A stretch of DNA of 64,000 bases from Nitrospirota bacterium (GTDB lineage Bacteria > Nitrospirota > Nitrospiria > Nitrospirales > Nitrospiraceae). Of the stretch, positions 1 to 9,039 are shown piece by piece. The notes below the pieces were generated by a model. That model ran no database searches, had not been told where the DNA came from, and worked only from the letters and a program-made list of their open reading frames with translations. The DNA is taken from NCBI GenBank assembly GCA_016219645.1, contig JACRLR010000020.1, forward strand, positions 1-64,000, read 5' to 3'. How positions within the stretch are numbered: the first letter of the stretch is position 1; each line of letters starts with the position of its first letter. The translations under genes and the position numbers were made by a program.

Positions 1-1
1 A

Positions 2-115
2 GGGAAAGCGAAGAAAGTGGTACTCACCGCCTGCATGCGCAAGTTGCTGACGATTCTCAATGCGATGCTGAAACATCGGACGCCCTGGCAAGAAGTGGGG
101 GCACACCATGCCTAA
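2..115 (+). CDS. IS110-family transposase, C-terminal end (gene begins before the window)
   Basis: The frame is open from base 2 to a TAA at 113-115 and gives the last 37 residues of a protein. The stretch ACMRKLLTILNAML followed by a short basic tail is typical of the C-terminal end of IS110/IS116/IS902 transposases, which move an insertion sequence by a DEDD-type mechanism. Only this tail is present, so completeness and activity cannot be judged. The sequence after the stop (about 116-135) probably holds the element's right end. Confidence 0.8.
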   Translation, partial: GKAKKVVLTACMRKLLTILNAMLKHRTPWQEVGAHHA

Positions 116-308
116 ATCTCAAGACAGTTGCTGACACCGTTTCTTCGCCTAGCTTATTTCTCCAGACAGCCACTTCTCCAGACCAGACAGACAAGACAGA
201 CCATTTCAACCTGCCTCCGTCGCACGCACGACTAATGATCCCCTCTTCAACGACCCTCTATTGGGCTGATTCACGGTCTTGGGTTTGGATGTTTGACGAC
301 CTATTTTG

Positions 309-710
309 TTACGCAGGGAGAATCGTAAGGCTTGAAAAGTACCGGCGGAAGAATCCACGATCGCGGGTAAGGAGTCGATCAGCTTCATGAAAGGCATGTG
401 CACCAATAAGAAAATCGGCCAAAATGCGCTGGCGCTTGCCACCAGCCTTGCGATAGGCCGCATGCGCAACCCCGGCTGTGTACGCATGGTCAGCTGTAAA
501 TGGAGAAACACGAATGCGGACCTGCTGTAGCCAGCCATCAAGCTCATCACGATTTCGAGCCTGAGGAACCAGCTCAGCATAGACTGCAGGAGAAATAATC
601 AAGGAACCTTGCTGGTAGGCTTGAAGGAGTAGCGCTTCTGATCGATCGACATGTTTGGGATCGTTGGCCAGGACATCCAATAAGACACTGGTATCTAGGG
701 CCGTGATCAT
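309..710 (-). CDS. PIN-domain toxin, VapC type
   Basis: A 133-residue PIN-domain protein, the usual size for a VapC ribonuclease toxin. The acidic residues of a PIN active site are visible: D6 in LDTSVLLDVL, E46 in AVYAEL, D99 in RILADFLIGAHA and D117 in LLTRDRGFF. Such enzymes cleave tRNA or rRNA when their antitoxin is lost. The start overlaps the stop of the upstream partner by 4 bp (707-710), so the two are translationally coupled. Nothing suggests inactivation. Confidence 0.85.
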   Translation of the reverse strand: MITALDTSVLLDVLANDPKHVDRSEALLLQAYQQGSLIISPAVYAELVPQARNRDELDGWLQQVRIRVSPFTADHAYTAGVAHAAYRKAGGKRQRILADFLIGAHAFHEADRLLTRDRGFFRRYFSSLTILPA

Positions 711-877
711 CGCCCTCGTATGGAGTCGAGGTAGCGATCCACGTCGACGGGGTGCGCGGCAACGCCCCTCAGCTTGCGAAACGGGTTGGCCTGTTCCTTG
801 TTCCGCGCTGCGGTCTTCAATCCAACGCGGCGGCGGGTAGGCGGAACTGTCGCTCGTTTTTTCTCAGCGCTCCGCAT
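707..877 (-). CDS. Probable antitoxin partner of the adjacent PIN toxin
   Basis: A 56-residue basic protein ending NPFRKLRGVAAHPVDVDRYLDSIRGR, a C-terminal form seen in small antitoxins encoded just before PIN toxins. I chose the ATG at 875-877 over the upstream one at 931 because a GGAGAAGG ribosome-binding site lies 7 bases before it. The N-terminal half is rich in Arg and Lys and may bind DNA. The family was not recognised with certainty; the role is inferred from position, size and the 4-bp overlap with the toxin gene. Confidence 0.65.
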   Translation of the reverse strand: MRSAEKKRATVPPTRRRVGLKTAARNKEQANPFRKLRGVAAHPVDVDRYLDSIRGR

Positions 878-1009
878 GGATAGCCCTTCTCCAATAGTGA
901 CTCTCCGAAAAGAGTATCTCGTACCACGCACCGAGTGTCAATCTTTCCCCAGCCGCCTCAACCTTCCTTATGCCTCCAACTTTCCTCCCCGCAACTTGAG
1001 CCCTGAACC

Positions 1010-1540
1010 TTGAAACCTGAAATGTGGAACATGAAACTCGCCACCCTATCCTCCAACATTCTTCTCCTCACTCACCACTTGCCACTGACCACTGACTACT
1101 CACCAATTTTGAGCCCTTCAGCCTGTACCCCTTACCCCCATATCCTCTACCCCTGCTACCCCCGACTTGCCTCCTCCGCCCTCCAACGTTCCTCCCGCTC
1201 CCCCCCCACTTCCTACTTCCTACTCACCACTTACTACTCTCAACCTCAACCTTCCCCAATCCACCTTCGGCCTTCAGCCTTCAGCCTTTCTCCATGCCTC
1301 ACCCTCAACCTCAACCTCTCTTCCTGCCTCCCCCCTCAACCTTCCCCCAGTCGCCTCCAACCTCTAACCTCCAACATTCTGTCCCCCCACTCACCACCGC
1401 CCCTTACCCCTCACCCCTAACCCCTCACGTCTGCCCCCCTTCCCCGCTCAACCTTAACCTCAACCTCAACCTTTCTTCTTGCCTCCACCCTCCAACGCTC
1501 TTTGCCCCTCAACCGCAACCTGAACCTTGTGGGCTCATCC
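1010..1540. repeat. Pyrimidine-rich mosaic of 6- and 7-base repeats
   Basis: About 530 bases made of CTCAACCT-type hexamers, CTCCAAC and CACTTRC-type heptamers and related units, C/T-rich on the plus strand. Open frames here encode only Pro/Leu/Asn/Ser runs and are not real genes. The block lies between the upstream end of one toxin-antitoxin pair and the downstream end of the next. Confidence 0.85.
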
Positions 1541-1560
1541 TTTCCGTCAACCAACAAGGA

Positions 1561-2046
1561 TTACTCCTGGGCGCATGCCAAGATTCTCCGTTGCACGACC
1601 TTGCTGAGGTGAAAACCCAACCGTGATAATTCGTCAAGAACAGGTTTCACCGCAGGAAGATACCCCTCACTTTTAGCCCGTAAGAGGACACCTGCAGTTC
1701 CTGTCAATCGTATATTCCGCTGGATCGCGATCTCGCGCGCATAGCGATCATCCAGGATCACCAAGCTATCTGGCTCCTCAAGAGCCAGAGTTAGGACTTC
1801 TGTTTCACCAGAGCCTAGATCGGAAATCAGCGGGAGTACATTCTGGGTGCGAACGCGGTGAACTTCGATCCAATCGTATTGAGTAAGAACGGGCACATCT
1901 TCCCCCTGGTCGCGCCCCGCGAGTAACTCGGTGATCACAGCTTCCGGCACCAGGATACGGCGATACAGTTTTTGGAGGAGTGCGAGATGTCTGAGTCGGT
2001 GGAGGTAGAAGAGGGGAGACGTATCGCAAATGACCCGATCAGGCAT
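1561..2046 (-). CDS. DUF3368 PIN-like toxin
   Basis: A 161-residue protein with the DUF3368 form of the PIN fold: CDTSPLFYLHRL at the N-terminus (D8), VPEAVITELLAG (E40), SGETEVLTLALE (E81) and VILDDRYAR (D99/D100). The family is a presumed ribonuclease toxin. It overlaps the stop of the upstream UPF0175 gene by 8 bp, the normal arrangement for this pair. Its 3' end runs directly into the pyrimidine-rich repeat block. Confidence 0.85.
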   Translation of the reverse strand: MPDRVICDTSPLFYLHRLRHLALLQKLYRRILVPEAVITELLAGRDQGEDVPVLTQYDWIEVHRVRTQNVLPLISDLGSGETEVLTLALEEPDSLVILDDRYAREIAIQRNIRLTGTAGVLLRAKSEGYLPAVKPVLDELSRLGFHLSKVVQRRILACAQE

Positions 2047-2290
2047 GACGGAGGTCCTGCTTCAACTCCTCCTCTGTTTCATCGAACAGAGAGACGCCAT
2101 AACGGGCGAGTGCTTGGAGGAAACTGACTCGGGAAACACCGGCGAGTTCAGCCGCTCGTCCAGAAGAAAGCTTGCCCAATTCATAGAGCTTAGCCGCCGC
2201 CGCCATTCGGATCTCACGGGAGAATTCCTCCGGCGTTTCCTTCAACGCCGCCAGCACTTCTTCCGGCATCTCGATAGAAATAGTCTTCAT
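2039..2290 (-). CDS. UPF0175 family antitoxin
   Basis: An 83-residue protein of the UPF0175 family. The first part resembles a ribbon-helix-helix segment (ISIEMPEEVLAAL), followed by a helix-turn-helix-like stretch GKLSSGRAAELAGVSRVSFL and ending GVSLFDETEEELKQDL. It is encoded just before, and overlaps, a DUF3368 PIN-like toxin gene. The expected role is to bind the toxin and repress its own promoter. Confidence 0.85.
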   Translation of the reverse strand: MKTISIEMPEEVLAALKETPEEFSREIRMAAAAKLYELGKLSSGRAAELAGVSRVSFLQALARYGVSLFDETEEELKQDLRHA

Positions 2291-2394
2291 GGGGTGCCTC
2301 GCAGTCCTCGCTCATTTTTGGGAGCACAACGTGACTGTGAGCCTAGCAAGACAACTCCCGCTGGTCAAGTCGCGTGACATCACCAGTCCCGCCT

Positions 2395-2535
2395 CGAACC
2401 TCCAACCTCACACCTCTAACCTCCAACATTCCTCCCCCTCAACCTCAACCTTAGCCTCAACCTTTCCTCTAGCCTCCAACACTCTTTCCTCCCACCCCCT
2501 CCAACCTCGAACCTCCAGCCTCCAACACTCTTTGC
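2395..2535. repeat. Pyrimidine-rich repeat mosaic
   Basis: A run of CTCCAAC and CTCAACCT-type units upstream of the UPF0175/DUF3368 pair, of the same kind as the block at 1010-1540. No gene is present. Confidence 0.8.
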
Positions 2536-2724
2536 CCCAAACACCCAATCAGTTGTGGAAACTGGCAGAATCAGATAAGTTTTCCCCATCTGGTTCATCT
2601 GGTTTCTTTCGTTTATTTGGTTTGTTTCGTTCATCTAGTTGGTCTGGTTTGACCTTCCCCCCGAAAACTAGGCCATTGGCTTGGAAGTGCCACTATGCTG
2701 AGATGGGGCCCACAGGAGGGGGCC

Positions 2725-2991
2725 ATGACACGGAAACGGCACACGGAGGAACAGATTATTGCAGTGCTCAAGGATGCCCAGGCGGGCATTGGAGTCCAAG
2801 AGCTCTGTCGCAAGCACGGCATCTCGGATGCGACGTTCTATAAATGGCGAACGAAATATGCCGGGCTCGAAGTCAGCGACGTGAAGAAACTCCGCCAGCT
2901 GGAGGATGAAAACCGGCGCTTGAAGCAGATGGTGGCCGAGCAAGCGCTGGACATCCAGGCGCTGAAGGCCATTACCGCAAAAAACTGGTAA
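2725..2991 (+). CDS. IS3-family transposase OrfA
   Basis: An 88-residue protein with an N-terminal helix-turn-helix ([17 protein letters not shown], then [17 protein letters not shown]) and a C-terminal leucine-zipper-like helix ([18 protein letters not shown]). It binds the element's ends and limits transposition unless fused to OrfB. I prefer the ATG at 2725 because AGGAGG lies 6 bases upstream (2713-2718); an upstream ATG at 2695 lacks this. It ends at TAA 2989-2991, just after the frameshift site. Confidence 0.88.
   Translation: MTRKRHTEEQIIAVLKDAQAGIGVQELCRKHGISDATFYKWRTKYAGLEVSDVKKLRQLEDENRRLKQMVAEQALDIQALKAITAKNW
2979..2985 (+). promoter_or_regulatory. Programmed -1 frameshift slippery heptamer
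   Basis: The sequence A AAA AAC in the orfA frame is the classical slippery heptamer of IS3 elements. A one-base slip back bypasses the orfA stop and continues into the orfB frame, giving the OrfAB transposase. The orfB frame has no stop between this point and 3851. Confidence 0.8.
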
Positions 2992-3851
2992 GGCCCAAGG
3001 CGAAGAGGGCGGCAGCTCAGGAGGTTGTCGCACGCTTTGGGCTCAGTCAACGACGGGTGTGCCAGTTGGTGGACGTCGATCGGAATACGCTACGCTACCA
3101 GAGCCGCCGATCAGACGACCAGAAACTTCGGGCGAGGGTGCGAGAGATGGCCGAGGCCAAGCGCCGATATGGCTGTCCACGGATCTATGTGTGGCTACGC
3201 CGGGAGGGGTGGCCCGTCAATCACAAGAAGGTCGAGCGGCTCTATCGGGAAGAAGGGCTCTCGCTGCGGCGCCGGGCGCGAAAGAAAGCCACGGCGGTCC
3301 CCCGCATCGAGCGCCCGCTGCCCACCGAGCCGGGACGCTGGTATGCGATGGACTTTGTGCATGACCGGCTCGTCAATGGTCGGCGCTTCAAATGTTTGAC
3401 GATGACCGATCCGTACTCGAAAGAGGTGCCGGTGATTGAAGTGGATATCTCCATTGGGGGTGCCCGGGTGTGTCGGGTTCTGGATCGGCTGTTTCTCACG
3501 CGACCATTGCCGGAGACCGTGATGCTCGACAACGGCCCTGAATTCGCTGGCACCGCCTTGGCTGCGTGGGCCACTCAGCACGGCGTGCACCTGCAGTTCA
3601 TCCAGCCGGGAAAGCCGGTGCAGAATGCATTTATCGAGAGCTTCAACGGTAAGTTTCGGGATGAATGTTTGAACGAGCACTGGTTTCTGACGCTGCAGGA
3701 AGCCCAGCTCGTGATTGAAGCCTGGCGACAGGAATACAATGAAGAGCGGACGCACAGCTCCATCGGGGATGTAACGCCCATGGAATTCATCAACCACCAT
3801 CATAACCGGCCCCAGGCAGTACAGGAGTCAACTTCGTTGGCCGTGGTGTAA
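2985..3851 (+). CDS. IS3-family transposase OrfB (rve integrase domain), made by frameshift
   Basis: The catalytic part of the transposase, 288 residues from the slip site. An HTH_21-like segment ([20 protein letters not shown]) precedes the rve/DDE core, where the triad is visible: D in [10 protein letters not shown] in VMLDNGPEF and E in [21 protein letters not shown] at 3057 could give a shorter separate protein, but the frame is open without interruption back to the slippery heptamer, so the OrfAB fusion is the likely active form. No disabling mutation is visible. Confidence 0.88.
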   Translation: MVRPKAKRAAAQEVVARFGLSQRRVCQLVDVDRNTLRYQSRRSDDQKLRARVREMAEAKRRYGCPRIYVWLRREGWPVNHKKVERLYREEGLSLRRRARKKATAVPRIERPLPTEPGRWYAMDFVHDRLVNGRRFKCLTMTDPYSKEVPVIEVDISIGGARVCRVLDRLFLTRPLPETVMLDNGPEFAGTALAAWATQHGVHLQFIQPGKPVQNAFIESFNGKFRDECLNEHWFLTLQEAQLVIEAWRQEYNEERTHSSIGDVTPMEFINHHHNRPQAVQESTSLAVV

Positions 3852-3937
3852 CAAACGGGGGAAGGTCAGGTTCAACTAAACAAACGAGACAAACCAAATA
3901 AACCAAACAAACAAGCTTGGACAAGACCAGAGCATTT

Positions 3938-3966
3938 CCAAGGAAGACCCCTTTCGGTCTTCTTGG
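3938..3966 (+). terminator. Hairpin downstream of the IS, possible terminator
   Basis: The arms CCAAGGAAGACC and GGTCTTCTTGG pair with one bulged base around a 6-base loop, followed by a modest T-rich stretch. It lies between the IS and the first polysaccharide gene and could shield that operon from read-through. Confidence 0.45.
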
Positions 3967-4008
3967 TTAAGATTTTACAGGGCGAGTGAGTAATAGGGGA
4001 GGGTTGGT

Positions 4009-4713
4009 ATGCGGGTTCAACTGTCTGCTGGGAGAACGCATATTGAATCATTCGTAAAACGTGCGGCGGTCTCGATCACACCCAAGGCACGGATACTCGA
4101 TGCGGGAGCGGGAGACTCTCCTTACAGGAGCCTATTCTCGCATTGCGTCTATGAAGCCACTGACCATTGCTTGAGGACAGAGAAAGCCTACGATAACGTG
4201 ACGATAAGATGCGACATCTCCTCTATTCCTGTCGAGGATGATCGTTACGACGCTGTCTTATGCACCCAGGTTCTCGAGCATGTTCCGGAACCACTGAAGG
4301 CGCTTAAGGAACTGCATCGCGTGCTCATCCCAGGCGGAACTCTCTGGCTTAGCACACCATTCTATTTTGAGGAGCATGAAACGCCCCACGATTATTTCCG
4401 TTATACACAGTTCGGTCTACGATACTTGCTTGAGCAAGCTGGATTTCAAGAATGCCGAATTGAGTGGTTGGGGGGATATTACGGCACACTCTCTCATCAG
4501 TTGAATCTTGCACGCCACTTTTTATCACTCAAACCAAGAGATTATGGCGGAGGTGTGGTTGGGATGGCCTTCGCGCTATTGGCATTCTTGCTTAAGCCGA
4601 TCTTCTTGTTTCTGGCAGTGATGTTCACGGCCTTGGACTCCCGTTACCAGTACACCGATGGTGGGCACTGCATTGACTATTCCGTGGTGGCTAAGAAACC
4701 ATGCCTTGGATAG
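4009..4713 (+). CDS. SAM-dependent methyltransferase, first gene of the polysaccharide cluster
   Basis: A 234-residue class I methyltransferase. Motif I is ILDAGAGDSPY (about residues 29-39); DAVLCTQVLEHVPEP and the following VLIPGGTLWLSTP match Methyltransf_11-type enzymes. The C-terminal part has a hydrophobic stretch (MAFALLAFLLKPIFLFLAV), so it may sit at the membrane. The ATG is preceded by a strong AGGGGAGGG site (3995-4003). It probably modifies a sugar or glycan precursor; the substrate is not visible. Thirteen bases separate it from the next gene. Confidence 0.75.
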   Translation: MRVQLSAGRTHIESFVKRAAVSITPKARILDAGAGDSPYRSLFSHCVYEATDHCLRTEKAYDNVTIRCDISSIPVEDDRYDAVLCTQVLEHVPEPLKALKELHRVLIPGGTLWLSTPFYFEEHETPHDYFRYTQFGLRYLLEQAGFQECRIEWLGGYYGTLSHQLNLARHFLSLKPRDYGGGVVGMAFALLAFLLKPIFLFLAVMFTALDSRYQYTDGGHCIDYSVVAKKPCLG

Positions 4714-4725
4714 CCAGTAGCGGAG

Positions 4726-5973
4726 GTGGTCTACTCTATAGATGGGGTAAGGGAAGTGGATCGGTCAGAGAAACCCAAGTCCGAGACCACCATTCACGCA
4801 CGCGAAGTTGCAATGCTTTGCAAGGGCGACGACGGCTATGGTGTTGCCGCTGTACTGAAACAGTATGCACAGAATGTCCCAGAATTCCACTTTGTGTGCC
4901 TTGGTCCAGGAGCCATGTATGACTGGCTTAAACAAAACGGGAATCATGTCCATCTTGTTGAGGGGCTTGCCGGCTTCACTGCAACGAGCTCTATTCAAAC
5001 CCTTAGCCGATTCCCTCGTGCCATGTTTCTTGCGCGCCGAGACGCGTTGCGGCTTCACAGGCTGCTTCAAAGCCTAGGCGTAAGAATTATCCATGCTCAC
5101 TGGTTGCCACAACACATGATAGCCGGTCATATGCGTAGACTAGGCTATTCATCTGTCTGGCATATCCATGGAAACATGACTTCCAGCCGGTTGTTCGGGT
5201 ATGGCGTTAAGTTGAATCATTCTCTTGCACGATGGGGTGCCGACCTCCTGATTCCAGTCAGCGATTTTATTGCATCAAACTGGCGTGGGGCAGGCGTTCC
5301 GATACATACGATTCATAATGCTGCAAATGTGATTTTCGACGGGCCGAATGACCTGGAACTTAATCCGATTCGATGCGTCATCGCCGGACGCTTAATCGAA
5401 GATAAAGGTCACCATTTGGCGGTGCAAGCTGTGCTTTCGGCTAGAGCGGCAGGACATGATGTGCAGTTAGATGTATTTGGAGGACCGCTGGACAATAATT
5501 CGTACTTCGATCGGCTGAGAACATTAGCCGAACAATCCAGGCCACAAGAGTGTATCCGTTTCATGGGTTTTTCTAAAGACCTCCGGCTGCTTCACCAGTC
5601 TTATGCCCTGGGTCTTCAATGCCGAATCAGCCCCGAACCTTGCAGCGTATGGGTGTGCGAAACGCTTCTGGACGGTCTTCCATTGATTGCGTCAGATTCC
5701 GGCGGAACGTCCGAACTGGTCGAGGAGGGCATCACCGGTTTCATGTTTCGGAGTGGCGATGTAGAAGATTTGACCTCCAAGCTTATCAAAATGGCTGCTG
5801 ACCTGAGTGGCCTAAAAGCGATGAGGCGGCATGCGTATGCCCGTGGTCAAAAACATTTCAGGCTTAACCGCTTTCTTGCGCAAACGTTTGAGGCGTATGA
5901 GACCTTAAGAGCAAGCCCTACGGTTGGGACAATTATGCGAATCGGCAACCACAAAGAGTCCTTACATCAGTGA
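4726..5973 (+). CDS. Glycosyltransferase, family 4 type
   Basis: A GT-B glycosyltransferase of about 415 residues. The N-terminal domain has HAHWLPQHMIAG and WHIHGNM; the C-terminal nucleotide-sugar domain has AGRLIEDKGHHLAVQAV and the acidic segment PEPCSVWVCETLLDGLPLIAS, where E-x7-E is expected. It would transfer a sugar from a nucleotide donor to the growing lipid-linked unit at the inner face of the membrane. The start is uncertain: GTG at 4726 gives the longest form, but an ATG at 4812 is also possible and no strong ribosome-binding site decides. Confidence 0.8.
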   Translation: MVYSIDGVREVDRSEKPKSETTIHAREVAMLCKGDDGYGVAAVLKQYAQNVPEFHFVCLGPGAMYDWLKQNGNHVHLVEGLAGFTATSSIQTLSRFPRAMFLARRDALRLHRLLQSLGVRIIHAHWLPQHMIAGHMRRLGYSSVWHIHGNMTSSRLFGYGVKLNHSLARWGADLLIPVSDFIASNWRGAGVPIHTIHNAANVIFDGPNDLELNPIRCVIAGRLIEDKGHHLAVQAVLSARAAGHDVQLDVFGGPLDNNSYFDRLRTLAEQSRPQECIRFMGFSKDLRLLHQSYALGLQCRISPEPCSVWVCETLLDGLPLIASDSGGTSELVEEGITGFMFRSGDVEDLTSKLIKMAADLSGLKAMRRHAYARGQKHFRLNRFLAQTFEAYETLRASPTVGTIMRIGNHKESLHQ

Positions 5974-6095
5974 AGTAAGTTAAGGGCGCTGTTTTTCCAC
6001 AGTCATCAGAGTACAGATTGAGAACAGTCACGGCCTGAAGCAATAGAGCTGGATTTGGTCGATCACCGATTCCAAGAAAAAGCTACGTCAATCTC

Positions 6096-7604
6096 ATGAT
6101 CTCTTACAATACTCCTATAGAACAGTCCGACACGAAACCTTCTATACGCCTGGGCAAGGTGGCCGCAGGGGGAATGCTGTGGTCGCTTCTCGGGGCGGCA
6201 ATAAGTAAAGGAGCAAGCTTTGGAGCGCAGCTGGTCCTTGGATGGCTGCTCTCGAAAGAAGACTTTGCGCTGTATGCGATCACCATTTCTTGGTCAACCG
6301 TTGTCATGGCATTGAGAAATGGCGGGACTCAGCGTCTCTTAATTCAAAAAGGCGCTCAATATGCCGATCTCGCGGCGATCTACCTGAAAATCGCTCTCAT
6401 CTTTAACCTAGTCGGTTTCATGCTTCTGGCCATAGCCGCTCCGTTTCTGTCATCGTTCTATCAAAGTCCTCCCCTGACTCAAATGGTCTGGATCCTTGCT
6501 CTCACCCTCCCCCTTGGATCGGCATCGATGATTTTTCAGGCTAAGCTCTCTTCAAGCCTCGAGTTTGCCAAGATCGCGAAGCTGGCGATGTCTTCTGCAG
6601 CCCTTCGTTATACCGCGATGGTCGGATTTGCTTTGGCAGGTTTTGGCCCGATCAGCTTCGTGCTTCCGATGATTCTCGTTGCAGTATTTGAAACGGGTCT
6701 CGGATGGTATTGGGCGGGTGGATTGCCGGCTAGTCAGGCACTCACCTGGCCGATCATCCGTGGCATCTTGCGAGACGCTCGGTGGATAATGCTGACTGCA
6801 TTAGCCGGCGCATTAGCTCTGAACGGGGACTACCTTGCGATAAGCCTTCTGCAGAGCAAAGAAGTTCTTGGTGTATACTTTTTTGGATTCCAGCTTAGCT
6901 TGGCACTGGTGGCACTGATTACCAGCAGCCTCGATGCAGTCCTGTTGCCCTCGTTCTCGCTCCTCAGTGGGAATTCTGTACGGCAAGAAGCCATCTTTCA
7001 TAGGGGAGTCCGGTTGATGACAATCGGTGCTACGTTTGCCTGCTTTGCTCTCCTAATCGGTGCGGAGCCGCTCATTCATTATCTGTGGGCAGGGAAATGG
7101 GATAGCGCCATTCCAGTCGTTCAACTTCTTTCTTTGACCATGCCGGTCCGATTAATTATTCCCATATGCAGATCCATCTTGGAGGCACGAGGAGAGTGGA
7201 GAGTAGTGTCGTTGCTGTTCATGTCGGATGGAATAGGGATAATCGTAGCTGGGGCAGTCGGTGCATGGTGGGGCAGCCTGTTTTCAATTGCCGCGGTCGT
7301 CAGCGGCTATAATTTGATCTTCACATTGTTCTACTGCGGATCTGCTGCATTCCGGCTTAGGACTCCAATAAAGAATGTCTTTGCGCCGATCGGGCAAACT
7401 TTTGGAATTGGGCTCATAGCGGTGATGATGTGTTTCATGCTTGGGAGCTTGGGAAGGTTCGACATGACGAATCCATGGCAGGGGGCCTTGCTGCTGGCCG
7501 TCTATTGCGTTGTGTATGCGGGACTTACACGATTGTTTCTGCGAGAGAGCTTTTCAGATCTCATCAGCTTAGCCAGTGGACGTATTTCTGAGTCGCTCCA
7601 TTAA
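6096..7604 (+). CDS. Polysaccharide flippase, Wzx-like (MOP superfamily)
   Basis: A 502-residue integral membrane protein with about twelve to fourteen hydrophobic segments. The N-terminal pattern (GGMLWSLLGAAISKGASFGAQLVLGWLL split over two helices, then DFALYAITIS) is that of polysaccharide transporters (Polysacc_synt/MATE-like). It should move lipid-linked repeat units from the inner to the outer face of the inner membrane. It lies directly before a polymerase-like gene, 14 bases away, which supports a Wzx/Wzy pathway. Confidence 0.82.
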   Translation: MISYNTPIEQSDTKPSIRLGKVAAGGMLWSLLGAAISKGASFGAQLVLGWLLSKEDFALYAITISWSTVVMALRNGGTQRLLIQKGAQYADLAAIYLKIALIFNLVGFMLLAIAAPFLSSFYQSPPLTQMVWILALTLPLGSASMIFQAKLSSSLEFAKIAKLAMSSAALRYTAMVGFALAGFGPISFVLPMILVAVFETGLGWYWAGGLPASQALTWPIIRGILRDARWIMLTALAGALALNGDYLAISLLQSKEVLGVYFFGFQLSLALVALITSSLDAVLLPSFSLLSGNSVRQEAIFHRGVRLMTIGATFACFALLIGAEPLIHYLWAGKWDSAIPVVQLLSLTMPVRLIIPICRSILEARGEWRVVSLLFMSDGIGIIVAGAVGAWWGSLFSIAAVVSGYNLIFTLFYCGSAAFRLRTPIKNVFAPIGQTFGIGLIAVMMCFMLGSLGRFDMTNPWQGALLLAVYCVVYAGLTRLFLRESFSDLISLASGRISESLH

Positions 7605-7618
7605 GTGGATAAGCAGCT

Positions 7619-8953
7619 ATGATCGGGTTGATTAGTTATTTAGCCATTGTGGGGAGCCTGCTTCTTGCTCTCTGGAAGTATCCCGCAGTTGCATTGGCAG
7701 GAGTACTGTGCATGTTCGGCCTAGAGCAATGGGGTCAAGCAACGCATCCTTTTTTTGCACAGAATCAGACATTTACAAATTATGCGGTAGGGGGGATTCT
7801 CCTCCTTGCGCTAACCTTCAAGCTTCTTAAGGGGCAGAATTTATTTGCAAATTACACGGCGGCTGGTTGGCTCGTGCTCGGCCTATTCAGTTATACCTTT
7901 GTCACAGCGATTTGGGCACCCCGAGCAGATTTGAGTCTGAACGTCTTGTTAAGCCGATGGCCCTACGTTTTCACAATTGTCGTCTTAACCCCAGTGATTA
8001 TTTCCTCTAGAAATGATCTCCAAACATCGTTCAAAGCATTTATTCTTACGGGTTCTTTATTGACTCTGCTATTACTGATCTTCGTCCCTTGGGAGGCCCG
8101 CACGATCGTGCTCGAATACGGGCGGGGTAACCCTCTAGCAGTCTCAGGAATGGCCGGTATGGTGGCCCTGTCAGCAATACTAGCGGACCCATGGCCCTCT
8201 TCACGTATCTGGAAAATTACGAAGTGGATCGTTGCTGCACTCTGCGTGATCCTTGTTATTCGATCAGGTTCTCGGGGTCAACTATTGGGGCTGATTTGTC
8301 TTTCTGCATTGTGTTGGCCTATTAGTCGCAGAATGAAGGATGTCAAACAGTTTGTCTTTTGGATCGCCCTGGTCTTGTTCCTGACTATCATCACTACCTG
8401 GGCGCTACAAGAATTCTGGGCCAAGCAAGAAAGATACTACGCCGGAGGAAATCGATGGAGCGAGCAGGCAATGGAAGGCGCACTGTCCGGCCGTTTTGAC
8501 CAGGGTTTATATCTCGTCCGTCTATGGTTCAACTCGCCTGAAACTGTTGTTTTCGGGCTCGGAAATTCAGCGTCTTATGATCCCCGTATCTTGGGGATCT
8601 ATCCGCATTTTGTCCCCTTGGAAATATTGGCAGAAGAAGGGCTGATCGGATTCGCCATTTTTTTGGCGATTCTCTATGTGGCGGCACGGAATGCACTCCA
8701 ATGTTCTCGGCTTGTACGCCTTGATCCCAAAGAGCGATCAATCTTTGCCGCACTTTTGGCGATGTTTCTGTATACGTTATTGCTCGCGTTTAAACAGGGC
8801 AGTTTGTTGGGGAATCTTGAGCCGTTCATGTTTGCGATCATACTGGGGAAATACGCTAAATTATGTTTATCGGACACGTCACAGGTGTATACAACCGAAT
8901 TTGCAGAAGAATCTTCTCCTCAAACATTCGGCAAGTATCCAGTCCTGAGATAA
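7619..8953 (+). CDS. O-antigen ligase/polymerase-like membrane protein (Wzy/WaaL family)
   Basis: A 444-residue protein with about eleven transmembrane segments and a large periplasmic loop between roughly residues 260 and 330. The short motif RSGSRGQLLGL and the later IYPHFVPLEILAEEGLIG resemble the Wzy_C (O-antigen ligase) family, where Arg and His residues of the loop matter. With the flippase just upstream, its likely job is polymerising the repeat unit in the periplasm; ligation to a lipid acceptor is the alternative. Confidence 0.78.
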   Translation: MIGLISYLAIVGSLLLALWKYPAVALAGVLCMFGLEQWGQATHPFFAQNQTFTNYAVGGILLLALTFKLLKGQNLFANYTAAGWLVLGLFSYTFVTAIWAPRADLSLNVLLSRWPYVFTIVVLTPVIISSRNDLQTSFKAFILTGSLLTLLLLIFVPWEARTIVLEYGRGNPLAVSGMAGMVALSAILADPWPSSRIWKITKWIVAALCVILVIRSGSRGQLLGLICLSALCWPISRRMKDVKQFVFWIALVLFLTIITTWALQEFWAKQERYYAGGNRWSEQAMEGALSGRFDQGLYLVRLWFNSPETVVFGLGNSASYDPRILGIYPHFVPLEILAEEGLIGFAIFLAILYVAARNALQCSRLVRLDPKERSIFAALLAMFLYTLLLAFKQGSLLGNLEPFMFAIILGKYAKLCLSDTSQVYTTEFAEESSPQTFGKYPVLR

Positions 8954-9039
8954 TGGACTGTTAACCAATATCCAGTGAACACATAGGTCGACAGCGTTTG
9001 CCCGAATCAGAGAGACAAAACACGCGCGAGGAACCAAGG

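Larger units (their letters stand above)
2650..3868 (+). mobile_element. IS3-family insertion sequence (IS407-like), complete
   Basis: An element of 1,219 bp. The left end TGACCTTCCCCC matches the inverted right end GGGGGAAGGTCA with little difference. The direct repeat GGTT flanks it (2646-2649 and 3869-3872), fitting the 4-bp target duplication of the IS407 group. It holds orfA and orfB in overlapping frames with a slippery heptamer. Intact ends and reading frames suggest recent arrival. Confidence 0.85.
2585..3917. repeat. GT/CA palindrome split by an IS3-family insertion
   Basis: A GT-rich arm (about 2585-2649, units such as TTTGGTTTG) is separated by the IS from a CA-rich arm (about 3873-3917, units such as AAACCAAAC). 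Without the IS the two arms would form the GT/CA palindrome found at several other gaps in this window (for example 47140-47365 and 59020-59305). Confidence 0.75.

Noticed and set aside
1010-1626. Plus-strand open frames encoding Pro/Leu/Asn/Ser-rich proteins
   Set aside because: They lie wholly in six- and seven-base repeats, have no ribosome-binding sites, and their composition follows from the repeat units.
3195-3803. Long minus-strand frame across IS3 orfB
   Set aside because: It is a shadow of the transposase reading frame with no start signal or known domain.
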